A program made the translations under genes and the position numbers. The notes below the pieces were generated by a model. The model had not been told where the DNA came from. It saw nothing but the letters and a program-made list of their open reading frames with translations, and searched no databases. Of a stretch of 64,000 nt of DNA, positions 1 to 11,103 are shown piece by piece (positions within the stretch are counted from its first letter, which is position 1; each line of letters opens with the position of its first letter). The stretch comes from Saccharina japonica. Lineage: Eukaryota; Sar; Phaeophyceae; Laminariales; Laminariaceae. The stretch covers positions 132,388-196,387 of the forward strand of contig MEHQ01002433.1 in assembly GCA_008828725.1 (NCBI GenBank), read 5' to 3'.

Positions 1-125
1 CCACTATAATAAGCACAACACGAGCTGTTCGCTAGAGAAGGAATTCGCGCAGCAGGAGACTAGAAACTGTCTTCAACTTGTGTGCGTATGGACAGCGCAA
101 GTATATTGAAAAAAAAAAACAACAA

Positions 126-239
126 CAGCTGTGAGATCAAGGATTTCGTCGAAACTCATCTTCGCTACGTAGCTGAGTGTGATACTTCGATCGCGCGTAC
201 TTACGGGTTTTATATGTCCTCATGCAGGATGTACATCTC
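126..239 (+). repeat. Dispersed repeat, copy 1 (inverted copy at 45,410-45,531)
   Basis: This stretch matches the reverse complement of 45,410-45,531 over about 115 bases with scattered differences. Shared landmarks are a GTGAGATC start, GTCGAAACTC, GATCGCGCGTACTTA and CATGCAGGATGTACATC. The two copies are 45 kb apart and have unrelated flanks, so this is a dispersed element of unknown class. Neither copy has a convincing reading frame. Confidence 0.7.
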
Positions 240-1130
240 GTATGAGGGGGACACAATCTGAGGTGGTCGCGCAAGTATACACATACGTCAGATGCTTCTT
301 CGCTGGAAGCTCGAAAGCTCGAAAATGGAATTCTCATTATACCTGGTATGTTTTTGGGTGGACGCCCGTCAAAATTAGGGAATTGGAATACTCGCGTTCG
401 TTCTCGTGAAAAACAAACAAACAGATTTTGTTTTGTTAGGAAGTTGAGTATTTAGAATAGTTGCGTTCGCTCGTGGGTGAAAAACAAATCAGAAAAGGCG
501 GGTCAGAAGAAGAACACGACGAGAGGGGTCAGAGAGGAGATTGATGGAGATTATATCCCCACGGATGACGAAGACGGCGCCGCGGTACGATAACTTACTC
601 GTGCACTGACTCGTACGATGTCTTCCCCTGGAAACTCGAGAAATTTCGAGTGGATTCACGAAGATGACAAAAGAAAGAGAGGAACTAAGAAACACGAAAC
701 ACACCAACGCGCCAACCAGTATATACACGCACATACACGTTACATAACTACATAACATATATAGATAGTATCTTATAAGCGTGTTCTCCACATTGTATAC
801 CGCCATTCATTCTACCCGTCGACAAACCAGCGACAGCCAGTGTCCCGTGTCCCGGGCTGGTTCTTCATCCTATTCCGGAGGACCACAGTCAGTAAATAGG
901 ACCAAATATTGTTAGTAAAAGTAGGGAAATATATGCTTCGAAGTAGGTTTTTGTCTATATACCGTACGTCCTATTTACTATGGACCCCCGTGACAAGAGA
1001 GATCGATGTCTGGTGGGTACGTACAAGCTCTCATCATGTGGTCGCAAAATGTAGCGGGTATCGTACTAATGAATAGAACGATATCACTCGTACCAGTATC
1101 ACCAGGTATGGCATCATACAGGGCTCTCCA
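240..1130. other. No gene seen
   Basis: AT-rich intergenic DNA with short A-runs. All six frames are broken by stops and I see no credible splice-bounded exon, RNA gene or repeat. Confidence 0.5.
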
Positions 1131-1310
1131 CGGATCGGGTGAAACCTTGCGGGTCGGGTCGGGCCGGGTCAGGCCGTCGGGCCGGGTCGGGTCGGGTCAC
1201 TTAGCCCGACCCCCGACCCGACGCGTGAGATATTTTGAAGCCCTCCTGACTCGACCCGGCCCGATCCGTGAGACGTTGAAGACCTCGAGACCCGAACGGC
1301 GGATCGGGTT
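1130..1310. repeat. GGGTCG-rich degenerate repeat with an inverted half
   Basis: The first half is built from CGGGTCGGG and GGGCCGGG blocks. The second half carries the complementary CCCGACCCGAC blocks, so the two halves can fold on each other. Similar material recurs at 6,010-6,275 and 6,600-6,690, each time joined to TCTCACGGGTC-type spacers. It resembles a degenerate minisatellite. The plus-strand frame reading through it is an artefact of the G+C-rich repeat. Confidence 0.65.
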
Positions 1311-1884
1311 ATATGAGCGGTGGAACAGCACTGGTGGTATGAACCGGAAACATGCAAAATATAAGACACTTATTATAAGCGCACGCCCACGGACGAAATT
1401 CCAAGCTGTTTTTTTCTCAACAACTGGGAGGAGGGGTGCACACGCCGATCGATACACGCCGAGCGATGGATGCGTGCGTATGCGGAAAGGTCTCGGGTTA
1501 TTTTATTTTTCGAGAACACAATTTTCGTTGTGTGTGTGGAGCCCCCCCTTAGCTTGCGCGAGAGAATCGTCGCCGGAAATTCCAGATTCGTTCCAGCACG
1601 GCAGTTTCTGCGTTATCTTTGGCGCGGGGGGGGGGATGCACGGTACGTAGCCAGCAGACAATTGAGACGCCGGGATGAACGAGAGGCACGAACAAAAACA
1701 AAAAAAGGAACGAAATATTCATATGCGTAGATATCACTCGTACATACATACGACGTACCAAAATTGTCTGCTGTGTGTGTCTTGTGTGCGGACCGTAAAA
1801 ATAATGATCATCCTAATCTTCTTCGTCATCACGCAAAAACAAAACGAACCGCCGTTCGTCAGGTGTCGGATACTAATACTGCCG

Positions 1885-1966
1885 TACCAGGTATGTGTAT
1901 ACCTGGAACGACACGTGACCAGGTACCAGGTATCAGGTGTAACCAGGTATCAGGTCAGATAACCTG
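1885..1966. repeat. Cluster of ACCAGGTA / ATCAGGT motifs
   Basis: Within about 80 bases the motif ACCAGGTA (or its near copy ATCAGGT) occurs five to six times, partly as direct repeats. The same octamer and its complement TACCTGGT are scattered singly through the window. No element boundaries are visible here. Confidence 0.6.
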
Positions 1967-2266
1967 ATTCAAGGTTCATATTCATGGCGGTACGAACACA
2001 CTACGAGGAGTGCGCATGTATTTCGCAAAATACACACGCACGTTAAAAACCGCCAGCCCTGTAACACCAACATACACCAGGTATTCGCCAGGTACATGCA
2101 TGATGGCATGTCGGCAGCAGCAAGCAGCTGCTGCAGCAGTGCGTAGCCCTCTTCTTGCTTGCGTGTCGTGTATACATTTACTACATGCATTTATTCGTGT
2201 TCCTGTTTGGACCCCGCGAAACTGCAATACTAGCAGCAGTCTGCCCTCCCCCTCCCCCCGCCCTCA

Positions 2267-3066
2267 TTATTTATCATGCGCGGGCCGGTAGTGTCTGTAA
2301 ACGGGAACGAGTATATAGCACACGTACATACATATGATATCATATTCCTTTCTATTCATGAGTTTTGAGTGGTCGTCGACCATTTGGGGATTCGGCCATT
2401 CGCCATTAAATGATATTTCACAGCAGTAGTACGCGTAGACCCCGGACGGTCGCTAGAGGGGGGAGAGACGTCACTGCTACGTCGTATATATAACTGCTGT
2501 GATGCCTCTGGTACGTATCATAGTACGGTCGATTTTATCCTGCTTTTTTTGGAGTAAAGGCAAAAACAGGTATAGAAAACAGGTTTATACGAAGTATAAG
2601 TATGTACGTACCTGGTACCAGTATACTCGCACCTATTCCATTTGAGTCAAAGGTACATACTTGAAACAAACAAAAAACAGACGCCACGAGTGGTGGGTGG
2701 TGGGTGCTTTCGGCGAAACACAAACACGATTATTAATTTTTATTTCCTCAACAGTTGTGCAGCGTGCGACCTCCAAAACCTGAATAATGTATACCAGGTA
2801 CCTGGTATATTATATGTATAGCTACCTGGTATGTAGTAATGTGTGAACGGTTTGATTTCGTCATCACACTCCCTGGTACTACATGTAGTCACATCGGTAG
2901 TATGCGAACATAGCGAATATATAGTACGTTTAACTTGTCCAACTACCATCCCAATTGTTTTTTTGGCCACGGCGAGCGCGATGGAGCAGGAGTACCTCTT
3001 CTAGCGCACCCCCCCCCTCTATCGTTGCCAGCTTTGAAGCCTCAGCCATTCTCGAGGAGCCGCTTG
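2267..3066 (+). repeat. Tandem duplication D1, copy A
   Basis: This roughly 0.8-kb segment is repeated directly at 3,165-3,927 with an offset of 898 bases at the left end. Both copies begin TTATTTATCATGCGCGGGCC and end at GAGGAGCCGCTTG. They differ by small indels; copy B lacks some of the CCTGGTA motifs near 2,800. About 100 unrelated bases separate them. No gene is visible in either copy. Confidence 0.85.
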
Positions 3067-3164
3067 GCCACGGGAAGGGCTCAATTTTCTTAAAGCTTGG
3101 GCCTTGACTAGGCTGAGAGGTTTCTTATTTTTTTCCAAATTTTCAGGCTGACTTTCTTTGTGAG

Positions 3165-3927
3165 TTATTTATCATGCGCGGGCCTGTAGTGTATGTAGAC
3201 GGGAACGAGTATTTAGCACACGTACATACATATGACATCATATTCCTTTCTGTTCATGAGTTTTGAGTGGTCGTCGACCATTAGGGGATTCGGCCATTCG
3301 CCATTAAATGATTTTACACAGTAGTAGGCGTAGACCCCGGACGGTCGCTAGGGGGGGGAGAGACGTCACTGCTACGTACGTCGTATATAACTGCTGTGAT
3401 GCCTCTGGTACGTATCATAGTACGGTCGATTTTATCCTGCTTTTTTTGGAGTAAAGGCGAAAACAGGTATATACGAAGTATAAGTATGTACGTACCTGGT
3501 ACGAGTATACTCGCACCTATTCCATTTGAGTCAAAGGTACATACTTGAACCAAACAAAAAACAGACGCCACGAGTGGTGGGTGGTGGGTGCTTTCGGCGA
3601 AACACAAACACGATTATTATTAATTTTTATTGCCTCAACAGTTGTGCAGCGTGCGGCCTCCAAAACCTGAATAATGTATACAGCTACCTGGTATGTAGTA
3701 ATGTGTGAACGGTTTGATTTCGTCATCACACTCCCTGGTATTACATGTAGTCACATCGGTAGTATGCGAACATAGCGAATATATAGTACATTTAACTTGT
3801 CCAACTACTATCCCAATTGTTTTTTTGGCCACGGCGAGCGCGATGGAGCAGGAGTACCTCTTCTAGCGCACCCCCCCCTCTACCGTTGCCAGCTTTGAAG
3901 CCTCGGCCATTATCGAGGAGCCGCTTG
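3165..3927 (+). repeat. Tandem duplication D1, copy B
   Basis: Second copy of the D1 segment, shorter than copy A through internal deletions. Copy B runs into a minus-strand protein-like remnant immediately to its right, whereas copy A does not, so the duplication break lies at the edge of that remnant. Confidence 0.85.
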
Positions 3928-4165
3928 CATACAACGGCACTCGTAAGTCCCCTGGCCGTTCTAAATATGAGCCCACCCTCAATGCGGAGTGGGGTAGGCG
4001 AACTACCGTCTATGTCCATGGTGCTGTATACGAGTGCGTACACGCTGTTTTGTATGTCGATGTGGCGGGTCGTGATGTAGTGATTTGGCGAGGGTGGGAC
4101 GCTCACCACCTAAACGCAGGCAAAGGTGGTGGCGTTCGTGTACTGCTGTATATCCAGGGGAACCA
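3895..4165 (-). pseudogene. Unidentified protein-coding remnant, possibly from a virus-like or transposable element
   Basis: The minus strand reads as protein-like sequence of balanced composition, including stretches such as HYITTRHIDIQNSVYALVYS and GSSPTPLRIEGGLIFRTARG. Most other frames here are low-complexity. It is broken and has no splice-bounded exon structure. I could not place it in a family; the style is that of a structural or polyprotein segment. It abuts the D1 duplication. Treat it as a fossil of unknown origin. Confidence 0.35.
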
Positions 4166-4476
4166 GCGTGACCTCTGATTGCTCAAAAACAGGGAAAAAC
4201 AGTTGAAAGCAAGGCAAAGTAGGTTCAATCCAGGTGTACCTGGCCTGTTTCAAGCCAACAACAGGTACGATGTGAGGCTGGCCAATCGCGGGGCTACTGG
4301 CGCGTGCGTTGTACTTGATTTCATTATGTACCTGTTTCTAGCCCAAAATAGACCAAGGATACCTGTTTTCGGCTCGAACCTCAAAAATAAGTCCATGGAA
4401 GAATAATATTTGGGGAAACGTTGGCTTGGCGAACTTAGGACGTATGTATGGTATGATGGTATGATACATCATACAG

Positions 4477-4651
4477 CAGTGGGTACCCCGACTTGAAATA
4501 GGGTACCCTATACAAGATAATAGTACAGTTAAGAGAGACCGAATCGGTTGGACCCGCCTACACTAAACCTATATATTTCTCACTGTGGATAAGAGAGAAA
4601 GCTATTAGTGAAGCGAGCTGTTTTTGGCCTGGACCACACGGGTACCCACTG
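4477..4651. mobile_element. CAGT-type MITE with CAGTGGGTACCC terminal inverted repeats
   Basis: The element opens with CAGTGGGTACCCCG and closes with CACGGGTACCCACTG, giving 12-bp perfect inverted ends. The interior is alignable with 9,466-9,737, sharing ACCCGCCTA, the CTATATATT core and a GATAAGAG-like stretch. It is too short to encode a transposase. No clear target-site duplication is visible, so its superfamily is open. Confidence 0.65.
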
Positions 4652-5257
4652 TATCACACTTACTGTAGTATTTATTGATGGGTTTTTTTCCCCCTGAGGT
4701 GTTCTTCCACACCAGAGTATTGGGCCCTGTCCTGTGACCACTGACCACGGACTAGATTTTTGGCGATGAGTTAATGTGAGAACACCAACAAGGTCTGAAT
4801 CGCAGATACAAACCACTCTTCCTCCCACAATTCACAACTATTAATAATTACCGAGGCGACAAAACCTTAGCCTTCTGAAGGAATGTCAGCAGGGGCAAAG
4901 GAAAGGAAGCTTATACCCGAACAAGGGGCTCGAACGCCAGACACCGAACGCAGCTATATATACCGCCATATATCCCCAGCTGTGGAGAGGGAAAGGGGCG
5001 GCGGTGAAAACCTATCCTTGAGAACAGAAGAACACACAGCAAGCTCAAGCTAAAATCGCCACATCCCCATCGAGGGGGGCGGGTGGGGGCTGGCGAAAAT
5101 GCATGCTCAAAACAGGCACGGCAGGCTGCACCGCTGTTCGGTCAGGCCCGAGGGATTTGAGATGCTGAATATACCGTAAATAGGTAAAGATAACAACCCC
5201 TCTGCTGGGACGCGTTTATTTCCGAGACGATTTTCTACAAAACAGGGGAGGGTGTTA

Positions 5258-5462
5258 GGGCCCATATTAACGAGTACAAAATAAATTCAATTTGGATAAA
5301 ATAAAATTCAAATACGGTTTTCATTGGTCAACATATGCACCAGCACCAAAGATTAGGATCTTGGGGTATAATCTTGGGTGGTGGTGCGGGTTCTGACCAC
5401 TGAAAAGCGGATTTGATTTTTTTTTTCCAAATTGATTTTTTTTTCTTCGTTAAATCGGGCCC
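5258..5462. mobile_element. PIF/Harbinger-like MITE, copy 1
   Basis: A 205-bp foldback element beginning GGGCCCATATTAACGAG and ending in the inverted equivalent ATCGGGCCC. The arms carry the conserved blocks AAATTCAATTTGG and CATTGGTCAACA(C)ACGCACCAGCACC. It is flanked on both sides by TTA (5,255-5,257 and 5,463-5,465). A TWA target duplication with GGG..CCC ends is the hallmark of PIF/Harbinger. There is no coding capacity. Six more copies occur in the window. Confidence 0.85.
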
Positions 5463-6009
5463 TTATATGGTACTGTTGGAACCATGTGAAAACGTGGGTA
5501 AATACCTGGTATCAGGTATTTGGATCGTATTGGTATTACTTGGAAGGCATATCTCAGATGGGAACCAAGGGGGTTCCCAGATGCCCTTCCCCTTTCCTCT
5601 CAGTCTTTCATCACGCAAAGGGAATAAACCTGCTCTTCTTTTAGCTCTAAGCAAATAACACACGTGAGTAGCAACGAGTACCCGTTCCATAGGCTGACCT
5701 GGCTAGGGATACCCTGTCCTCGTACACCTAGCTTCCTCACATTTGGCGTCGACGGCAAGACGAATTGCTTCCTCACAAGGGCACACGCAGCCAGAACGGG
5801 GGTGTGACACATAGCTTTGGGAAGATCTCGTCGAGACCGTTCCAAGACGCGTCGGTGAGTGTTTGCACTCTCACCGTTGTAGAGCTATGATAAGGTAATT
5901 GAATCAGCTTGAAAATTACTCCCAGGGGGTGTGTTATCTTACAACTAGTATCGCCCGTGTGAGACGGCACGTCGACACTCCGCAGACACAACAGTAGTCG
6001 GACCAAATC

Positions 6010-6275
6010 AAGAGTTTTTCGAATCTCACGGGTCGGATCTGGCCGCGGGTCAAGAGTTGTTCAAATCTCACGGGTCGGGTCGGGCCAAGAGGTCACGCAA
6101 AAAGCTCATGGACCGGCAGAGCTGTTTGCGGGTCAGGACACATACAAGAACCTCACGGGTCGGGGCTGATCGGGTCGGGTCAAGAGGTGTCCGAAATTTC
6201 ACGGGTCGGGCCGCGTCAGGTTTGAAAAATAAAAAAATATATATCATGGGTCGGGTCCGGTTATGACCCTTCAGA
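6010..6275. repeat. GGGTCG-rich degenerate repeat, second block
   Basis: Repeated modules of the form TCTCACGGGTCGGGTCGGGCC spaced 30-50 bases apart. A smaller related block lies at 6,600-6,690. It shares wording with the 1,130-1,310 block, pointing to a common minisatellite-like source. No gene is present. Confidence 0.6.
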
Positions 6276-6800
6276 TAAGGGTCATGTCGCGGATCAGACC
6301 ACTTTGACCCTCGAGTGCTATTCCGCTAATCCGTTGATCCTGCCTGCTTCCGACACTACAAAAAGTTAACGCTTGCTGCCGGAAGGCCCCTCTCGTGCCG
6401 GTACGCTTCATTATTATTCACAGTTAGACACTGAAAAACCGTAAAATCCGTAAAATCCATGTATATGTCCATCCATGCTCACCACTATATAGCCAGGCCA
6501 CGTACATCACTACTCATGTGCGTAAATATTTTCAAGAATCAACCAGTAACCCGGTTCGCCAGATCCGCAGGTCAACATGACTTGAGCTGGGACATGACGC
6601 GTATATCTCACGGGTCAGCCGAAATCCGACAGGTCGGGTCGGGATTTTTTCGAATCCCGGGGGTCTGGTCAGGAGATTTTCGAATCTTAGGCTACTTCTT
6701 ATGCAGTCGGATACGTGGATCGAAAAGGCCGGTTTCCGATTGGAGACATAATCGGGCTTTCTTATACAGTTGAAAAATAGCTTTTTCGATCCCAACTTTT

Positions 6801-6882
6801 TCGATGGAGAAATCCAATCCACGAATCCCGTCGAAAAACTTGAGTTTTTCGACGGGATTCGTGGATTGAATTTCTCAATCGA
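6801..6882. repeat. Near-perfect hairpin with about 40-bp arms
   Basis: The left arm starts TCGATGGAGAAATCCAATCC and the right arm, after a loop of only a few bases, ends GATTGAATTTCTCAATCGA. There are only one or two mismatches in roughly 40 pairs. The left flank carries a further ACTTTTTCGAT echo of the arm. Too small for a normal MITE; it could be a relic of one or a young palindrome. Confidence 0.8.
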
Positions 6883-6977
6883 TTTTTTTTTAACCTCATC
6901 ACATCTCTCTCCACCCCTCCAAACACACGGTCACACCACCCAGCTGCAGCTAAACACCATTACGATGCTGGGTTGAC

Positions 6978-6994
6978 TGCTCTACTACTGCTGC

Positions 6995-7050
<56 letters not shown>

Positions 7051-7051
7051 G
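6978..7051. repeat. CTG/TTG trinucleotide microsatellite
   Basis: About 24 CTG units with occasional TTG interruptions. Shorter CAG/CTG and TAG runs occur throughout the first 15 kb. Confidence 0.9.
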
Positions 7052-7208
7052 CAGCGCAGCAGGCAAACCTACTAAGAAACCAGGCACCGCGAGGCAGGAC
7101 ACGCTGGAAAGCATTTTGCAGACGTGGAGAGTAAATGTCTAAATATCCTCTCCCTCACTCTCTCTCGCGACTACCACCACCACCACCACCACCACCTCGC
7201 AATTCGAG

Positions 7209-7386
7209 TACAGTACAGGACACCTAATAAGAGACAGGCTACTAAGAAAGCCAGGCTGATTTTTAAGAGTAAAATAAGAAATTCGGGAGTCGTTATCTTG
7301 AAAGTAGTGTATTAAGCGCCCTCTCTCAGATAAGAAATCCAGCCTGGACCATATTTTCTGTTTCTTATTAGGTGTCCTGTACTGTA
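7209..7386. mobile_element. MITE with ACAGGACACC ends, copy 1
   Basis: Left end TACAGTACAGGACACCTAAT and right end ATTAGGTGTCCTGTACTGTA form inverted repeats of about 25 bp. Internal blocks (TAAGAAATTC, GAGTCGTTAT, CTCAGATAAGAAA) recur in the copy at 40,523-40,742. Each arm contains AAGAAA..CAG(G/C)CTG, so the whole unit folds back. Non-coding. Confidence 0.75.
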
Positions 7387-7389
7387 CTG

Positions 7390-9465
7390 TACGAGCACAC
7401 AACCCGGAACTTAGAAGCAAGCAAAAACATGAGCAAAGCGCGCACGTGTGTGCGTGCGTGCGTGTGCGTGCCATCCGTGCGCACATCTTCTCGTGTTGTA
7501 CCCCCCCCTCCCCCTCCGGCATGTCGATAGTACCTCTCGAAAGGGATGCGTGGGTCAATGGCCAGATGACTAAGGCAAGCAACAAAACGAGTACCCCCCC
7601 CCCCCCGCCCCCCATCCCTCTTTCTTTTAGTTCAAGGACGGAACACCCGCTTCCTGTATCTATTGTTCATGTGTCGTATTCTCGGAATGTTGGTATACCT
7701 GGTAAAAAACGAGGGCTGACTCGTACTGCTGCTGTACCTACCGCAAATAATGACAGGTAGTTTTTAGCCACTGGGCTGGTGTCATATTCTACCTAGATAT
7801 CTACTACCAAGTACTGGGTACCTGGCTATCTCTCAAGGGAACGGGGGGAGGAGTTGATAATCAACAAGGGGTCTCTCAATCAAGGCACAAGGGGGGTGTC
7901 TGGCGTTTCTGCCCGTGGGGGAAAAAAATGGGTGGGCTGATGCACCAGTCGTTGGATACTGATGATGCTGCTGCTGCTGCCGTAGACTTTACTCAGCAGC
8001 TGCTGCTGTTGTGTGTGTTGTCGACATTAACCCGTTCTTTCTAGGCATCAACATTCAGCAAAACCCAGTGTCCGTGTTGATCCCCCATCCTAGATAGGTA
8101 CGTACAAGGTCTGTGGGCACAAACCACGAAATCTCAGGGGAGTGGTTTAACGCGAACGGCATTAATACGCAACGCGCACCAGATGCCCGCTCGCCGCAAG
8201 CCGTAGGTCCCGGTGGAGAGATACAATGGAGTGTGGGGAGGAACAACGGCCTAATCTACATGCGCAGGCGGGGTGTGGGTAGAGGGGGGAGGGGTTTGCC
8301 GTTTGGCTCTTCGCGCATACTTGGAGAAACACGAACAGGAAAGCACGTATTAATAGCAAGACAACAAGCAACCTCCCCCCCCCCCCCCCGCTCTAAACCC
8401 GGCACGACTTATTCGGACCACAAATAAATGCTGTGTTCATAGATATACGTAGATACCACTCACCGCGCAACAAACAAACCAACAAACGAAGCCGAAATCA
8501 ACATGATCCACGTACGTATCGTGTGAATGTTGTAGGGCTCGATTATTTGTTTGGCGTTTTGAGCTTTGAGCCATGCATGAATATCGAGCACCCCCCCCCC
8601 CCCCCCCCCCTCTCTCCCCGCCTCCCTGCATGCTTGTAAATGATGATGGATACGAATAACCCTTCCAAAAAAAAAAGAACACCTATGGGTGGCGAGTCGT
8701 GCGCGTTTACTTTTTGCGGCGGTACAGGCAGATCGCATGTTGTACCAGGTGTGTACTCGTACTACTGTACCGCTGTGCTGTATGCTACTCGTACACATGG
8801 TGTCCTGGTTTTATAGTACTGCTGCATTTAGATCGGTTGTTATCTGCGTGCTGCTGCGTGTACGTTCACAGCCTCATCAGTATTTTGTCAACGTACTCGG
8901 TGCGACAAAGTTGAAAAAAAAAGAAAAAAAAAAGCCTGCAAGTGTGCCTGTCTCGGAACTCGGAAGCGCGCAAAACTTTTTTTTTTCTTGTGTGCACCGC
9001 ACCATCCCTGGAACAACAGCAGTATATACCTGCTACTGCTGATGTCTGATACATATCAGGTATAAACTCACGACCTGAGGTGTGAGGACGTTCTCTTTCG
9101 AGTATCGTCGCATTCTCACATAAGTTAAAAGTCGTTCAAAATCACAACCACTTTACGTGTTTAAGCCCTGCCTCCTGCCCCGAAAATACCGTTTATTATG
9201 ATGTTGATACTTACGTACGTATATACGTGCTTATGACTTATGACAAAGACTGTAAACTGCAAGCTACTTCTTCTGCTCTGCTTACTGCATTGCAGCGTAG
9301 TATGTATGTGTCGTAGTTTTGTGACCACATAATAACTGGTATCTCTCTATATAGTACGAAGAATCGGCACAGACACTGGGTGTGCTGCATGTCGACGGGT
9401 ACAAAGGGCGGTTTAATGTGAAGAACACACACACACACTGCTGAAGGCTCTTTCCTATACAGCAG
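7390..9465. other. No gene; poly(C) tracts, one pC-B repeat and microsatellites
   Basis: The stretch holds a copy of the pC-B repeat (7,535-7,604), poly(C) runs near 8,379 and 8,590, CTG clusters near 7,965-8,010, A-runs near 8,665 and 8,920, and scattered ACCAGGTA motifs. I saw no splice-bounded exon on either strand. Confidence 0.5.
7535..7604 (+). repeat. pC-B repeat with poly(C) tail
   Basis: Consensus for this short family, as read here: TCTCGAAAGGGATGCGTGG, then GTCAATGG, AAATGACTAAGGCAA, CAACAAA and finally (A)TGAGTAC or CGAGTAC followed directly by 9-14 C. Other copies are at 16,035-16,165, 16,345-16,436, 25,585-25,660 (reverse), 26,010-26,320, 56,170-56,260 (reverse) and 62,405-62,500 (reverse). 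All keep the boundary to the C-run. Confidence 0.75.
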
Positions 9466-9737
9466 TAGTAGTGGGTACCCCGATTTACGAGCGCCCAATA
9501 TAAGAGCAGACAAAACGGCATGTCCCGCCTATACTCAAAGCTATATATTGCCCACTACAGATAGGAGCAGTGTAGTTACTTAACCCTTTTAGAACTGCAG
9601 TCCCGTTTTGGGGACAAACCACTCTAATTCTAAGTGATTTGAACCCAAAACGGGATTCCAGTCCTATAAGGGTTAAGAGTTAAGAGCGTTTTGTTTTGGC
9701 TTGTCATCGGGTCGCTCTAAAATCGGGGTACCCACTA
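9466..9737. mobile_element. CAGT-type MITE, copy 2, carrying a nested TTAA MITE
   Basis: Ends are CAGTAGTAGTGGGTACCCCG and the inverted CGGGGTACCCACTA. The interior matches the 4,477-4,651 copy up to the insertion at 9,584. The extra length compared with that copy is explained by the nested element at 9,584-9,672. Confidence 0.7.
9584..9672. mobile_element. piggyBac-like TTAA MITE, symmetrical divergent copy
   Basis: Flanked by TTAA on both sides (9,580-9,583 and 9,673-9,676). Its ends are CCCTTTTAGAACTG and CAGTCCTATAAGGG. The internal GGGGACAAACCACT matches the other TTAA MITEs in the window. It is the only copy that lies outside the R2 family, and the most diverged. piggyBac elements insert at TTAA and have CCC termini; this one is non-coding. 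Confidence 0.75.
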
Positions 9738-9739
9738 CC

Positions 9740-10760
9740 GTATTTCGGCAAAAGAGTGGCAAGCAGCACTACAATAGCAACAGCACACTTGCTACGGCGA
9801 AGATTCTCAGCAGCAGTAGTATTAATAGCACATAGCAGCAGCAACAACACCAAGTGCTACAACCACCGCAGTCAACTCAGCCATCACCTTCGTTTTTGTT
9901 TTCGGTGGGTGTTTTTTTCTGGGAGGAACAAAACCCTCGCCAGGTCGGCGGATAAATCGCGCAATGGGGCGGGCCGGGCCGGGCGTTGGGGGGGGGAGGG
10001 CGCACTTATAGCGCCTGAGTGCAAGGTAACATTGATGACAAATGCTGGTGGTATGGTATGGCGTCATATATCAGTCTACGTAAAATGCTGTTGGGTGCCA
10101 TCGGTTAATGTTTACAGCTACGAGTAGGGGGGGAGGAACTACTACTATTAATACTACTGCTGTACCGCAAGCAGCATCAGGCACACTGCTGTTGTTGCTG
10201 CTATGCTACCGCTTCACAGGGTTTATGGTCGTCCTGTCTTCTGGTATTTGCACGTAACACATTTTAGTGAAAGCAGCAGCAGCAGAGTTCGCGCGCGCGA
10301 ATTCATCATACTCATGATGCTAACTGCTGCACGCGTTTACATGTAGCTCAGGCACATGCATATGGTATCATACCTGTAGTAAATACGAGTACATTTCGAG
10401 TGATATACAGCACGCAACTGCTGCGTGTTCGAGGAAGTTGCTGTGTGTACGTGTACTACTATTAATACTACCAGTATTATACTAATCATACTACAACTAT
10501 TTAATCACGTAATGCTGTTGAGATTCAGATTGCAATCTATAGATTATAGATCCATACCAGGTACCAGTAGATCTTATTTATGTATCATATCATACGTCCT
10601 CGTATCGTATCACACACCTCGGGGCAGCGCTTAATTGCGCTTGCTTGCATGTGCGGGAATATAAAAAATAGAAGGGCATTTCATTACTGATGCAATGCAC
10701 GACAACATCAAACCACACTCGAACCACACGCCCCCCCCCCCCCCCCCCCAACTACGACGT
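9740..10760. other. No gene seen
   Basis: CAG/GTA-rich simple sequence, a TCGCGCGCGCGA patch near 10,290 and a C-run of about 19 at 10,731-10,749. The open frames here are low-complexity and lack splice borders. Confidence 0.45.
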
Positions 10761-10766
10761 AGTGAC

Positions 10767-11103
10767 GCCCCGGTGGGCTAGCAGGTAACCACGAAGCCTG
10801 TTAGCGTCGAGATCGCGAGTTCGAGCCCCGCCGAGTGCATGCTCGTAGGGACTTTTTCTTTCAAAAAATATCTTGAATAGCCGAAAGCGCGAGAGCGTGA
10901 GTTAGCAAAGTTCGATGAAAATCGACGAGCATTGGGAACGCTGAACCCTCTGCGCGATAAAAATCAAGGCAAGAACCGTAGTGGGGGAGGAGGGAGAGGA
11001 GCCTACTTTGTGACCCCGGATCTGAGTTACGACTAGGGAGGGAGAGACGGAAGTGCGAAGATAATCAAAGGGAGGGGAAAAAAAAAAAAAAAAAAAAAAA
11101 AAA
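10767..11103 (+). mobile_element. tRNA-derived SINE, full length with poly(A) tail
   Basis: The head looks like a tRNA: an A-box-like TGGGCTAGCAGGT at 10,775-10,787 and a B-box-like GAGTTCGAGCC at 10,817-10,827, about 30 bases apart as expected for an internal Pol III promoter. A 240-base body follows, ending in 26 A. A 3' portion of the same body occurs in reverse orientation at 31,975-32,185 and its duplicate, with unrelated flanks, which shows mobility. A C-run precedes the head. No clear target duplication was found. It could also be read as a tRNA pseudogene, but the body and tail favour a SINE. Confidence 0.8.

Noticed and set aside
5600-6006. Two minus-strand frames of about 80 codons with ordinary composition
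   Set aside because: No splice borders, no recognisable motif, and a GGGTCG repeat begins at the edge; insufficient to call.
10767-10840. A functional tRNA gene
   Set aside because: The A- and B-box-like words are present but the cloverleaf pairs poorly by eye, and it continues into a body with a poly(A) tail that recurs elsewhere; it is a SINE head.
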